A DNA stretch of 64,000 bases, from contig NZ_JACSZW010000004.1 of NCBI RefSeq assembly GCF_014472395.1, positions 372,001-436,000 on the forward strand, in the 5' to 3' direction. Both the position numbers and the translations under genes were made by a program. The notes below the pieces were generated by a model that saw nothing but the letters and a program-made list of their open reading frames with translations, was not told the DNA's origin and searched no databases. This stretch comes from Pedobacter sp. N36a. GTDB lineage: Bacteria > Bacteroidota > Bacteroidia > Sphingobacteriales > Sphingobacteriaceae. This document shows positions 9,590-19,496 of this stretch, in pieces; within the stretch, counting starts at the first letter, position 1; each line of letters opens with the position of its first letter.

Positions 9590-9733
9590 ATGAACATTTT
9601 CCTTTACATTAAAGGTATCTTAGTAAAAGATGAAATTTTTAATTTCTTTTTTTCCGCGCTAAACCACACTCAAAATCTTCGATTAAAATTTATTGATTAT
9701 GCTTTTGCAGGTATCCATGATCGTTATGGCTAG
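9590..9733 (+). CDS. Possible 47-residue ORF, unrecognised
   Basis: ATG to TAG encoding 47 residues (MNIFLYIKGILVKDEIF...), just downstream of the promoter-like element and 60 bp before the tail-collar gene. The product is hydrophobic and aromatic at its start, with no known motif. Length alone makes chance plausible in AT-rich DNA. Confidence 0.2.
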   Translation: MNIFLYIKGILVKDEIFNFFFSALNHTQNLRLKFIDYAFAGIHDRYG

Positions 9734-9793
9734 CTCAGAAAGCAATTTCGCTGCTCAAATCAAACAATTATTAACATAAAACACAATTTTATT

Positions 9794-10357
9794 ATGGAAG
9801 AATATCTAGGAATGATCAAAGCCTTTGCTGGAAATTTTGTACCAAGAGGTTTCCTGCCCTGCAATGGACAGTTAATCCCAATTCAACAAAATGCTGCTCT
9901 TTTTGCAATTTTAGGCACTACTTATGGTGGCGACGGACAAAATACTTTCGGCATTCCAGACTTTAGAGGCCGAGCTGCGATTGGAACAGGACAAGGGGCA
10001 GGTTTAGCTAATCACGTACTTGGTGAGAAGATAGGTGTAGAAACCGTTTCGATTTCAACCTCAAATATGCCGATACACACACATACCGCTACTACCACAA
10101 TAACCATGAACGTAAGCGCAGAAGATGCAACCCTGGCTGTTCCGGTAGCAAATAGTGCGATCGCAGTTTCCGTAGATGCAACAGGTGATCCAGCATTTGG
10201 GTTTAATTCAGAAGTACCTGAAGTTCCAATTGCCGGAGTCTCAGCGACCACTGTAAATGCAGCAGTAGGAGGTAGTTTACCAATATCGATCCAACAACCT
10301 ACACTAGCAATTAATTACCTCATTTGTACAGAAGGCCTATTTCCGAGCCGAAACTAA
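9794..10357 (+). CDS. Phage tail collar domain protein (MdpB / microcystin-dependent protein family)
   Basis: 187 residues. The N-terminal part has the collar signature: MIKAFAGNFVPRGFLPCNGQ, then LFAILGTTYGGDGQNTF and GIPDFRGRAAIGTGQG (about residues 7-72). The end, PTLAINYLICTEGLFPSR, is the usual C-terminal motif of the MdpB group. No signal peptide is visible. Family knowledge: these short collar proteins occur outside prophages in many environmental bacteria, often in small groups, with poorly known surface roles. There are no phage structural genes nearby. It sits 41 bp before the giant T9SS adhesin on the same strand, so co-expression is likely. Confidence 0.85.
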   Translation: MEEYLGMIKAFAGNFVPRGFLPCNGQLIPIQQNAALFAILGTTYGGDGQNTFGIPDFRGRAAIGTGQGAGLANHVLGEKIGVETVSISTSNMPIHTHTATTTITMNVSAEDATLAVPVANSAIAVSVDATGDPAFGFNSEVPEVPIAGVSATTVNAAVGGSLPISIQQPTLAINYLICTEGLFPSRN

Positions 10358-10398
10358 GTTAAACTAAACAAACGAATCTGATTAACACTCTCCTATCT

Positions 10399-13300
10399 AT
10401 GAAAAAATTATCTATAACAGGCATCGCTGCCTTATTTTTATTGATGCTGTGCTCCTTTATTCCAAAAAACAGCACAGCACAAATCACCGCTGGAGATTTT
10501 GCCATTGTGGGATTTAATCCACTAGGCCAAAAGGCTGAAATCTCCATCATGGCTTTAAAGGAAATCCCCGCAGGTACAGAAATTAAAATCACGGATAATG
10601 CTTATCAAGATGGTATTTTTAGGACGAATTCCACGGATGGAATCCTGACATGGACTAGCCCTGCTGCTGCTGTAGTTTCAGCAGGAACAGTGATCAGAAT
10701 AGAATTTAACAACACCAGCGCTACCATTACGCCTAATCTTGGAACAGCTTCCGTTACAACAGGCTGGATATTAGGAGATATTACCCCACTAGCCGGCGAC
10801 AGCTGGATCATTTATACAGACATTGCTGGGGTTAAAACATACATTTATGCATTAGGAAACTGGTCGACCACCGCAGCTCAGTTTATACTTGATCCCAACA
10901 CAGGCTGGGTGACCTCAGGTTTAAATACAGGATCAGGAACCTCGCAACTTCCTCCTGGCCTTGCATCAGCAAACGCTTATGTTACCATTACCAACAATCC
11001 TCCAGGAAAAACACACCAATCTTCTGCTTATAATTATTATAAAGGCACATTGATGGGCAACAAGACCACTTTATTGGCAGCCATCAATAATGCAGACAAC
11101 TGGATGAGTGACAAAACAACACTTACCCCCATCACTCCGGGTATAACAGGAGCCTTTCCTGGCGTACAACCTATTTTCACTATTGTTGACGGGCCATTCG
11201 TAACCAGTGTATCCACTACTGCCAGCGCAGGACTAAAACCATTCTTTACCACTATTCCTATTACGATCAGTTTCAGTGAAAATGTCACCGTAACCGGCTA
11301 CCCTCGATTAAAATTAAACGTGGGTAATAATTATGCCAATTATGTCTCAGGAACTGGCAGCCAAAATCTTCGATTTGAATATTTGGTATTCACTCTAGAC
11401 TCCAGTACCGACCTTGATTACGAAAACATCAATTCTCTATCTTTGAATAGCGGCACCATAATAGGTGCAGCGAGTAAAGCAGCTATACTTACGCTGCCTG
11501 CTCCAGGAACGCCCAACGCTTTAGGAGGCAGAGGGATTAGTGTAGACCTGCTCTCTCCTACTGTCAGCAGTGTAAATACGACCATTGCGAATGGCAGTTA
11601 TGCCACCGGAAAGGTCATTCCTGTAACTGTGAACTTCTCTGAAGCTGTAACAGTAACAGGTACACCAACACTGCTTTTAAATACGAGCGGCACGCCGCTC
11701 AATTACCTTTCAGGCAGCGGAACTTCAACTTTAACATTTGAATATACCGTACTGGCAGGACAAAGTACTGCCGCCCTAAATTATGCAAACACAGCCGCCT
11801 TTGCTTTAAACGGAGGAACCATTAGGGATGCTGCAGCAAATGTGGCCACACTTACACTTCCTAACCCGTCAATGGGTCTAACAGGACCTTCAGGCAAAGC
11901 CAACATTATCATAGACACGACAAGCCCAACTGTAACCAGCGTAAGCGGTACAAACGGGACTTATAAAATAGGATCAATTGTTCCAATCAGCTTAACTTTT
12001 TCGGAACCGATCACAGTTACAGGCACGCCATTATTAGCGCTGAATGTTGGTAGTCCAGCTGGGAATGCCAGCTATGCAAGTGGCAGTGGGACCAGCACTC
12101 TGACCTTTAATTACACAGTAGCTGAAGAGCAAAGTGCTACTGATCTGGACTATACCAGCACCACCGCCCTTTCCTTAAACGGAGGAACACTTAAAGATGC
12201 GGCAGGAAACAATGCGACATTAACACTGGCAAGTCCTGGGACAGCAGGCTCGCTGGCTGCAAACTCCAGCATTGTGATCAACGGTACCCCCCCAACAGTA
12301 AGCAGCATCAACAGAACTACGGCTGCCGTAACCAATGCCAGTTCAGTGAATTTCACGGTTACTTTTTCTGAAGCAATAAGCGGCATAGATATCACAGACT
12401 TCAGTCTTATTTCTACAGGTATCGTAAGCCCAAGCATAAACAGCCTTACTGGATCAGGAACTACTTATACGGTTACCGTAAATACAGGGACAGGAAATGG
12501 TACGCTGCGTCTGGATTTAAACGCCGCAGGTACGGGAATTGTCGGAACCTCCTCAGGGAATGCGATTCAAACTGGATATACTGCCGGTCAAACTTATACT
12601 ATAGACAAAACTCCACCAGTGGCTATGGCTGGACCAATCCTTACTGCTGGAGATCAGCAACTTGTATTGGATTGGACTGCCAGCCCCACTGCAAACTCCT
12701 ATAAGATCTATGGCGGAACCACTACCACTACAGCGACCGCCCTTTTTCAAACCCTAAGTGGTTCTACACTGAGCTATACCCACACTGGTTTGACGAATGG
12801 CAGCACCTATTATTATGCCATTTCAGCAGTTGATCAGGCAGGAAATGAATCTATGAAGAGTGTAACGACTTCTGGGACACCAAAAGCTTCTCAAACCATT
12901 ACTTTCAGTGCGCCAGCTCCTCAGGTTTATGGCAGTTCATTTGACCTGACTGCAAGCAGTACTTCTCTATTGCCAGTTACATTTAGCTCTAGTAATATTG
13001 CGATAGCCACGGTTTCTGGAAACACAGTTACCATTGTTGGCGTAGGAGCGGTAAATATCACAGCAAGCCAGGCAGGAAATGCTAATTTTGTAGCAGCGAC
13101 TCCAGTAATCCAGTCTTTGCAAATCACCCCACTGCCAGTTACTGTTACTGCTACGGCCAGTTCAAAAATATTTGGCAATCCGGAACCGCTGAGTTTCGGC
13201 TTTAGTATCAGCCCAGCGCTGATCGGTACTGACACAAAAACAGGAGCGCTGGCCAGAGTAGCTGGAGAAAATGCAGGCAGCTATGAAATTGGCATTGGTA

Positions 13301-16300
13301 CATTTGCATTGGATCCTTTAAAATATACCATAACTTATGCGCCTGCTAATTTCAGCATCAGCAAAAAAATAGTAACGATTAACCCAGTTGTGAATACTAA
13401 AGTATATAACCAGATTGATCCTAGGTTAAGCTTTCTCATTGACGTCCCTGCTGTTCCAGTTACAGGTGCACTAGCCAGAACTGCTGGAGAAGATGTAGGA
13501 TCATATGATTATGACATCAGTGGAATGACGGTAGGTTCCAACTATCAGCTGGCATTGACCCCAACACCTAAATTCAGCATTACTCCTTTAACCATCAATG
13601 TGACCGCCAGCGCGACCACTAAAGCGTATGGTGATGCAGATCCGATCCTGGCTTATACTGCTACTCCGGCATTAAAATCCGGCGATTCCTTTACCGGAGC
13701 ATTGGCAAGAGCAGCGGGAGAATCCGTAGGAGCTTATGCACTGAATCGGGGAGACCTTGCTTTAAGCAGTAACTACCTGCTGAATTTCATCACTCCGGTG
13801 AATACCTTCAGCATTACGAAAAAAACAATTACCGTAGTTCCTGTGGCTGTGGCTAAAGTTTATGGTGAGCCAATTGTGCCTGCGACTTACAACTACAGTC
13901 CGGCCTTAGCAATTGGTGATTCCTTTAACGGAAACCTGACTGTCCCAACTGCAGGCCCGGCCGGAGATCACGACTTTAACATCGGTACACTTACTTTATC
14001 TGGCAATTATACCCTTGTTTTTGCTCCTGCTGCAATTAAATACAGTATCTCTAAAAAACCATTGACCATTACCCCTGATGCCAATCAAGGCAGGGTATTC
14101 GGAGCAGCAGCTTTACCGATTACCTACAGCAATTCGGCACTGGCCAGCGGTGATGTGCTGACTGGTGAATTGGCTATCGCTGGCGGTACAAACGCTGGTG
14201 ATCATGCGATCACACTTGGTACACTGAGCATGGCGGATGGTAAAATCATCAATTATGAAGTTAGCCTGGCTCCGGAAAACTATAACATCAGTCAGAAAGC
14301 AATTGTGCTGACTGCGGCATCACTGTCAAAAACTTATGGTGAGGCAGATCCGACATTAACTTATACCAGCAGTGCAGCGCCAATTGCTCCGGATGCCTTT
14401 GCTGGTACCTTAGGACGAGCGCCAGGAACAAATGTGGGCAGCTACGCGATTAACCTGGGTAGTTTAGCACTAAACAATAACTATACGCTGACTTTAGCGC
14501 CTGGAGCATCATTGGAAATTGTCAAAAAAGACATCTCCGTATTGGCCGAAGCGAAATCTAAAGTTTATGGCGGTACTGATCCTGAGCTGACTTATACTTC
14601 CAGTCCGGCATTAGTGATTGGTGATACCTTTAGCGGTGCACTCTCACGTGCAGCTGGTGAAGAGGCAGGCGCATATGTGATTGGAAAAGGAGATCTTGCT
14701 TTAAGTTCAAACTATAACCTAAACTATAGCCCTGCCAATTTAACGATCGGCCTGCAAACCATCAACGTGACCGCAAAAGCGAAAGCGAAAATTTATGGTG
14801 AGGCAGATCCAGCATTGGAATATGACTTCACACCGGCCTTAAAATCTGGTGATACCTTTAGCGGTTCGCTATCCCGTACAGCTGGTGAAAATGTAGGATC
14901 ATATGTGATTGGAAAAGGAGATCTTGCTTTAAGTTCAAACTATACCCTGAACTATAGCCCGGCCAATTTAATAATCGGCCTGCAAACCATTAACGTAACT
15001 GCGAAAGCAAAAACTAAAATTTATGGTGAGGCAGATCCGGCATTAGATTATGAGTTCACACCGGCACTAAAATCTGGTGATGTATTTATTGGTGCATTAT
15101 CCCGCGCAGCCGGTGAAAATGTAAGCACTTATGCCATCGGAAAAGGAGATTTGGCTTTAAATTCAAACTACATCCTGAATTATACACCTGCCAATTTGAC
15201 GATCGGCCAGCAAACCATTAACGTAACCGCAAAAGCGAAAACTAAAGTTTATGGCGAAGCAGATCCGGCATTGGATTATGAGTTCAGCCCTGCACTAAAA
15301 TCAGGGGATGTATTTACAGGCAGCCTATCTCGTGCAGCTGGTGAAACCGTAAACACCTATGTCATCGGAAAAGGAGACCTGGCTTTAAATTCAAACTATA
15401 TCCTGAACTATACGCCTGCCAATTTAACGATCACCTTGAAAACCATTAACGTGACCGCGAAAGCGAAAACTAAAGTTTATGGCGGTACTGATCCTGAGCT
15501 GACTTATACTTCCAGTCCGGCATTAGTGATTGGTGATACCTTTAGCGGTGCACTCTCACGTGCAGCTGGTGAAGAGGCAGGCGCATATGTGATTGGAAAA
15601 GGAGATCTTGCTTTAAGTTCAAACTATAACCTAAACTATAGCCCTGCCAATTTAACGATCGGCCTGAAAACCATTGAGGTTACCGCGAAAGTGAAAACTA
15701 AAGTTTATGGCGAAGCGGATCCAGCATTAGAATATGATTTTACACCTGCTTTAAAATCAGGTGATGAGTTTACCGGCGCACTGTCCCGTGCAGCTGGTGA
15801 AGATGTAGGCACATATGCGATTGGAAAAGGAGATCTTGCTTTAAGTTCAAACTATACCTTGAATTATACACCTGCCAATTTAACGATCGGCCTGCAAACC
15901 ATTAACGTGACCGCAAAAGCGAAAGCGAAAATTTATGGTGAGGCAGATCCAGCATTGGAATATGACTTCACACCGGCCTTAACATCTGGTGATACCTTTA
16001 GCGGTACGCTATCCCGTGCAGCTGGTGAAAATGTAGGATCATATGTGATTGGAAAAGGAGATCTTGCTTTAAGTTCAAACTATACCCTGAACTATAGCCC
16101 GGCCAATTTAATAATCGGCCTGCAAACCATTAACGTAACTGCGAAAGCAAAAACTAAAATTTATGGTGAGGCAGATCCGGCATTCGATTATGATTTCACA
16201 CCTGCTTTAAAATCTGGTGATGTATTTACTGGTGCACTATCCCGCGCAGCCGGTGAAAATGTAAACACCTATGCCATCGGAAAAGGAGATCTGGCTTTAA

Positions 16301-18432
16301 ATTCAAACTATATCCTGAATTATACGCCTGCCAATTTAACGATCGGCCAGCAAACCATTGAGGTAAGCGCGAAAGCCAAAACTAAAGTTTATGGCGAAGC
16401 AGATCCGGCATTGGATTATGAGTTCAGCCCTGCACTAAAATCAGGGGATGTATTTACAGGCAGCCTATCTCGTGCAGCTGGTGAAACCGTAAACACCTAT
16501 GTCATCGGAAAAGGAGACCTGGCTTTAAATTCAAACTATATCCTGAACTATACGCCTGCCAATTTAACGATCACCTTGAAAACCATTAACGTGACCGCGA
16601 AAGCGAAAACTAAAGTTTATGGTGAGGCAGATCCTGCATTGGATTACGACTTTACGCCGGCATTAAAATCCGGTGATAGTTTTACCGGTTCACTATCCCG
16701 CACAGCAGGAACATCTATCGGCAACTATGTGATCGGACAAGGCAATCTGGCTTTAAATGCAAATTATACGCTTGCATATACCCCGGCAAACCTGAGCATT
16801 ACTGCCAAAGCAATTGCCGTTCAGGCAGTCGCAAAAAGTAAAACGTATGGCAATGCCGATCCATTATTAACGTATACTGTGACGCCAGCCCTGGTTAATG
16901 GTGATGCACTTAGTGGTACACTGTCCAGAGCAAGCGGAGAAAATAAAGGTACTTATGCGATTTCTAAAGGCAGCCTGGCTTCCAGTACAGATTATACGCT
17001 AAGCTTTACCAACGCAGATTTCACGATTAATGCTGCTCCTTTAACCATCACAGCAGAAGCAAAAGAGAAATTCACTGGTACTGCAAACCCAACATTTACT
17101 GCGCAGTATACGGGTTATGTAAATGGAGAAGACAATACGGTACTGACAAGCCCGGTAGTATTCAATACACCGGCAACCATCAACAGTCCAATTGGAACTT
17201 ATGACATCATTCCTTCAGGAGCAGCTGCTGTCAATTACAGCATCACTTTTGTTAAAGGTGTACTGACCGTAAAAGCGGGATCGCCAACAAACGTATTGCT
17301 GGCTGCAGCTACGCTATATGAAAATCAGGTTTCAGGAACTGCAGCAGGTAAATTAAGCAGTACCTCCGATGACCCACTGGCTACCTTTACTTATAGCCTG
17401 GTGAGTGGAACCGGCGACACAGACAATGCTGCTTTCCGCATTGCAGGTGATCAGCTGCTAACCGCAGCAAGTCTGGATTATGAAACTAAAAAAGTATACA
17501 GTGTAAAAGTTAAAAGCACCACCCAACATGGTTTCTCTCTTGACAAAACCTTCAGCATCAACCTGAGCGATGTCAATGAAATTCCTACATTGGATGCGAT
17601 TGCCAGCAAAACCATTTGCTATACGACCAATACACAAACTATTGATTTAACAGGCATCAGCGCTGGTCCGGAATCTGGACAAAATACTACAGTTACCGTA
17701 TCCGGCAGCAACGCTGCATTGTTACAAAGCTTAACAGTAGCACCTGGTTCTGGCGGCAAAGCGATCCTCAGCTACCGCGTTAAAAATGGTGCTTCAGGCA
17801 TCAGTACGATCACCGTTACCGTAAAAGACAATGGTGGAACAGACAATGGTGGTGTAGATACCTATAGCAGAACGTTTGTACTGACTGTAAATGCTTTACC
17901 GGTGATTGCCATTAATGCCAACATCGGCAGCAACAACAACAGCAGCAGCACGGAGGTCAGCAAAGGTGAAACCCTGGTATTAACCGCCAGCGGTGGCAGT
18001 ACTTATGTTTGGGCAGTTCACAACAGCATTATTAGCGGTCAGACAAGTGCCAGCCTTACGGTTAGACCTAGGGAAACGACTACTTACACGGTTACCGTGA
18101 CCAATGCCAATGGCTGTTCTGAGCAGAAAAGCTTTACCGTGAATGTACTGGACGATCTGGTGAAGATCAAAGCCACCAATATTTTAACGCCTAACGGTGA
18201 TGGTTACAACGACAAATGGATCATTGAGAACATTGACTTCTATCCGAACAATGAGGTGAAAATTTTCGATCAATCAGGAAGAATGGTTTACGGTAAGAGG
18301 AGCTATGACAACAGCTGGGACGGAATGCTGAATGGCATGCCACTCGCTGAAGGTACCTATTATTATGTCATCGATTTTGGTAAAGACAGACAGAAATTCA
18401 AAGGATTTATCACCATTGTAAGAGAGAACTAA
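10399..18432 (+). CDS. Giant MBG-repeat T9SS type B cargo / adhesin
   Basis: 2677 residues. Order: signal peptide (ending NSTAQ); a lamin-tail-like domain (about 29-260, GDFAIVGFNPLGQKAEISIMAL); four Ig-like domains with SFSENVTVTG-type motifs (about 265-735); a fibronectin-III-like domain (about 737-830); a BIG-type Ig domain (about 832-910); about 18 MBG domains of ~76 residues (about 912-2293) with the core KxYGxADPxLxY and SNYxLNYxPANLTI; a cadherin-like repeat (about 2295-2395, ending SLDYETKKVYSVKV and NLSDVNE); further Ig-like domains; and a C-terminal gliding-motility-associated domain (from TNILTPNGDGYNDKW). That last domain is the type B signal for secretion by the type IX system, so the protein should be exported and held on the surface. 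PorP/SprF follows with overlapping codons. The MBG core is nearly identical at DNA level. Confidence 0.9.
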   Translation: MKKLSITGIAALFLLMLCSFIPKNSTAQITAGDFAIVGFNPLGQKAEISIMALKEIPAGTEIKITDNAYQDGIFRTNSTDGILTWTSPAAAVVSAGTVIRIEFNNTSATITPNLGTASVTTGWILGDITPLAGDSWIIYTDIAGVKTYIYALGNWSTTAAQFILDPNTGWVTSGLNTGSGTSQLPPGLASANAYVTITNNPPGKTHQSSAYNYYKGTLMGNKTTLLAAINNADNWMSDKTTLTPITPGITGAFPGVQPIFTIVDGPFVTSVSTTASAGLKPFFTTIPITISFSENVTVTGYPRLKLNVGNNYANYVSGTGSQNLRFEYLVFTLDSSTDLDYENINSLSLNSGTIIGAASKAAILTLPAPGTPNALGGRGISVDLLSPTVSSVNTTIANGSYATGKVIPVTVNFSEAVTVTGTPTLLLNTSGTPLNYLSGSGTSTLTFEYTVLAGQSTAALNYANTAAFALNGGTIRDAAANVATLTLPNPSMGLTGPSGKANIIIDTTSPTVTSVSGTNGTYKIGSIVPISLTFSEPITVTGTPLLALNVGSPAGNASYASGSGTSTLTFNYTVAEEQSATDLDYTSTTALSLNGGTLKDAAGNNATLTLASPGTAGSLAANSSIVINGTPPTVSSINRTTAAVTNASSVNFTVTFSEAISGIDITDFSLISTGIVSPSINSLTGSGTTYTVTVNTGTGNGTLRLDLNAAGTGIVGTSSGNAIQTGYTAGQTYTIDKTPPVAMAGPILTAGDQQLVLDWTASPTANSYKIYGGTTTTTATALFQTLSGSTLSYTHTGLTNGSTYYYAISAVDQAGNESMKSVTTSGTPKASQTITFSAPAPQVYGSSFDLTASSTSLLPVTFSSSNIAIATVSGNTVTIVGVGAVNITASQAGNANFVAATPVIQSLQITPLPVTVTATASSKIFGNPEPLSFGFSISPALIGTDTKTGALARVAGENAGSYEIGIGTFALDPLKYTITYAPANFSISKKIVTINPVVNTKVYNQIDPRLSFLIDVPAVPVTGALARTAGEDVGSYDYDISGMTVGSNYQLALTPTPKFSITPLTINVTASATTKAYGDADPILAYTATPALKSGDSFTGALARAAGESVGAYALNRGDLALSSNYLLNFITPVNTFSITKKTITVVPVAVAKVYGEPIVPATYNYSPALAIGDSFNGNLTVPTAGPAGDHDFNIGTLTLSGNYTLVFAPAAIKYSISKKPLTITPDANQGRVFGAAALPITYSNSALASGDVLTGELAIAGGTNAGDHAITLGTLSMADGKIINYEVSLAPENYNISQKAIVLTAASLSKTYGEADPTLTYTSSAAPIAPDAFAGTLGRAPGTNVGSYAINLGSLALNNNYTLTLAPGASLEIVKKDISVLAEAKSKVYGGTDPELTYTSSPALVIGDTFSGALSRAAGEEAGAYVIGKGDLALSSNYNLNYSPANLTIGLQTINVTAKAKAKIYGEADPALEYDFTPALKSGDTFSGSLSRTAGENVGSYVIGKGDLALSSNYTLNYSPANLIIGLQTINVTAKAKTKIYGEADPALDYEFTPALKSGDVFIGALSRAAGENVSTYAIGKGDLALNSNYILNYTPANLTIGQQTINVTAKAKTKVYGEADPALDYEFSPALKSGDVFTGSLSRAAGETVNTYVIGKGDLALNSNYILNYTPANLTITLKTINVTAKAKTKVYGGTDPELTYTSSPALVIGDTFSGALSRAAGEEAGAYVIGKGDLALSSNYNLNYSPANLTIGLKTIEVTAKVKTKVYGEADPALEYDFTPALKSGDEFTGALSRAAGEDVGTYAIGKGDLALSSNYTLNYTPANLTIGLQTINVTAKAKAKIYGEADPALEYDFTPALTSGDTFSGTLSRAAGENVGSYVIGKGDLALSSNYTLNYSPANLIIGLQTINVTAKAKTKIYGEADPAFDYDFTPALKSGDVFTGALSRAAGENVNTYAIGKGDLALNSNYILNYTPANLTIGQQTIEVSAKAKTKVYGEADPALDYEFSPALKSGDVFTGSLSRAAGETVNTYVIGKGDLALNSNYILNYTPANLTITLKTINVTAKAKTKVYGEADPALDYDFTPALKSGDSFTGSLSRTAGTSIGNYVIGQGNLALNANYTLAYTPANLSITAKAIAVQAVAKSKTYGNADPLLTYTVTPALVNGDALSGTLSRASGENKGTYAISKGSLASSTDYTLSFTNADFTINAAPLTITAEAKEKFTGTANPTFTAQYTGYVNGEDNTVLTSPVVFNTPATINSPIGTYDIIPSGAAAVNYSITFVKGVLTVKAGSPTNVLLAAATLYENQVSGTAAGKLSSTSDDPLATFTYSLVSGTGDTDNAAFRIAGDQLLTAASLDYETKKVYSVKVKSTTQHGFSLDKTFSINLSDVNEIPTLDAIASKTICYTTNTQTIDLTGISAGPESGQNTTVTVSGSNAALLQSLTVAPGSGGKAILSYRVKNGASGISTITVTVKDNGGTDNGGVDTYSRTFVLTVNALPVIAINANIGSNNNSSSTEVSKGETLVLTASGGSTYVWAVHNSIISGQTSASLTVRPRETTTYTVTVTNANGCSEQKSFTVNVLDDLVKIKATNILTPNGDGYNDKWIIENIDFYPNNEVKIFDQSGRMVYGKRSYDNSWDGMLNGMPLAEGTYYYVIDFGKDRQKFKGFITIVREN
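14566..16800 (+). repeat. Near-identical 228-bp MBG tandem array with a higher-order duplication
   Basis: Ten consecutive units of exactly 76 codons. Calling the units 7-16 of the protein, unit 11 repeats unit 7 (identical over about 190 bp, offset 912 bp = 4 units), while units 13, 14 and 15 repeat 8, 9 and 10 at an offset of 1140 bp = 5 units. The longest exact pair seen is 15238-15482 with 16378-16622 (245 bp). Unit 12 is therefore an extra unit inserted in, or lost from, one block. This pattern shows recent segmental duplication by unequal recombination. Confidence 0.9.
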
Positions 18433-18476
18433 TGAACGCTTTAACTTTCAATTTCACCGACTCAAACATCTTCAAG

Positions 18477-19367
18477 ATGAACAAAATTTATAAATATGGG
18501 TTAGGTCTGCTGATGGTTTTCACCATCGGCAGCACTGCCAAAGCACAGCTGAATCCTTTAGCCGCACAATATTATACCAATCAGTATCTGATCAATCCGG
18601 CAATGGCGGGAGCTCATCAGGGACTGAGGTTTAATGCTGCTTATCGTAAATTATGGAGCAATGTACCAGGATCTCCACTGACCCAGAATGTTACTGCTGA
18701 CTATGGTTTTAATAAGGTGGGTCTGGGCTTAAATGTGTACAATGAAAGCGCTGGTCTGCAAAGACAAACACGGGTAGTGGGAACTTATGCCTATCACCTG
18801 AAAATGAACAATGAAGACAATCAGCTTCATTTCGGGGTCTCTTTCGGTTTTATGAGTCAGCGATTAGAAAACAGTGATATTTATGGCAATCCAAATGATC
18901 CAGGGGTTGGTCAGTATAATGACCGAAAAACTTACCTGGATGGTGATTTTGGAGCAGCTTATACCACAAAGAAACTGACGGTTCAGGCTTCCATTCCCAA
19001 TCTGAAAAGTGTGCTGAAGAAGGACGTGATTAAGCTGGCCGATGTGTCTACTTTCTATGCTGCCGCAAGTTACCGTGTGAATTTATCTGAAGGGGAAAAT
19101 GGGTTCGACCTGGAGCCTAAAGTAGCCTATAGAGGGGTTCAAGGTTATGATAACATCTGGGATGCCGGTGCACAGCTGGAAATTGCCAACAAACAGGTAT
19201 TCCTGACCGCCCTATACCACAGCACAGAAAATGCAACTTTTGGTTTAGGAATGGACTTTAGAAAGAAATACCTGATCTCTGGTCACTATACCACACAGAC
19301 TTCCGCATTGAGCAAGTATACCAATGGTAGTTTTGAGCTGAACCTCAGACTGAACCTTGGAAAATAA
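18477..19367 (+). CDS. Type IX secretion outer membrane protein, PorP/SprF family
   Basis: 296 residues from ATG 18477, which opens the signal peptide MNKIYKYGLGLLMVFTIGSTAKAQ. An in-frame ATG at 18432 overlaps the stop of the adhesin gene (TAATG) and would add 15 residues, so translation may be coupled there. The mature part begins LNPLAAQYYTNQYLINPAMAGAHQGLRFNAAYRKLW, the family hallmark, and continues as a beta-barrel to the end LNLRLNLGK. Family knowledge: PorP/SprF proteins pair with type B C-terminal-domain cargos and are needed for their secretion or surface attachment. Direct adjacency to such a cargo supports this. Confidence 0.93.
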   Translation: MNKIYKYGLGLLMVFTIGSTAKAQLNPLAAQYYTNQYLINPAMAGAHQGLRFNAAYRKLWSNVPGSPLTQNVTADYGFNKVGLGLNVYNESAGLQRQTRVVGTYAYHLKMNNEDNQLHFGVSFGFMSQRLENSDIYGNPNDPGVGQYNDRKTYLDGDFGAAYTTKKLTVQASIPNLKSVLKKDVIKLADVSTFYAAASYRVNLSEGENGFDLEPKVAYRGVQGYDNIWDAGAQLEIANKQVFLTALYHSTENATFGLGMDFRKKYLISGHYTTQTSALSKYTNGSFELNLRLNLGK

Positions 19368-19444
19368 ACGGAGCTGATAAAATACAGCTCAGCAAAGGCT
19401 ATATTGTGCTGTTCAGCATGAATTAACGTACATTTAAATGCATT

Positions 19445-19474
19445 AAAACAGGAGATTTTTTAATCTCCTGTTTT
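19445..19474 (+). terminator. Intrinsic terminator after PorP/SprF
   Basis: Perfect 13-bp stem (AAAACAGGAGATT with AATCTCCTGTTTT, loop TTTT) ending in a T tract, 78 bp after the PorP/SprF stop. It separates the surface locus from the following oxygenase/sulfotransferase operon and overlaps the TTG codon that would otherwise be the upstream start of the next gene. Confidence 0.88.
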
Positions 19475-19496
19475 GCGTCCATTAATCTTTGAAGTT

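Larger units (their letters stand above)
9314..9793. other. AT-rich intergenic region upstream of the surface locus
   Basis: 480 bp of very AT-rich sequence with near-tandem aaattttat units around 9424-9440. It holds a promoter-like element and one short ORF, both listed separately. Nothing else was recognised. Confidence 0.5.

Noticed and set aside
9794-10357. Remnant prophage, because of the phage tail collar domain
   Set aside because: No capsid, tail, integrase or lysis gene is nearby; MdpB-type collar proteins commonly occur outside prophages.
19473-19496. Upstream TTG start for the Asp/Asn hydroxylase
   Set aside because: It lies in the T tract of the PorP/SprF terminator; the ATG at 19497 begins the conserved domain region.
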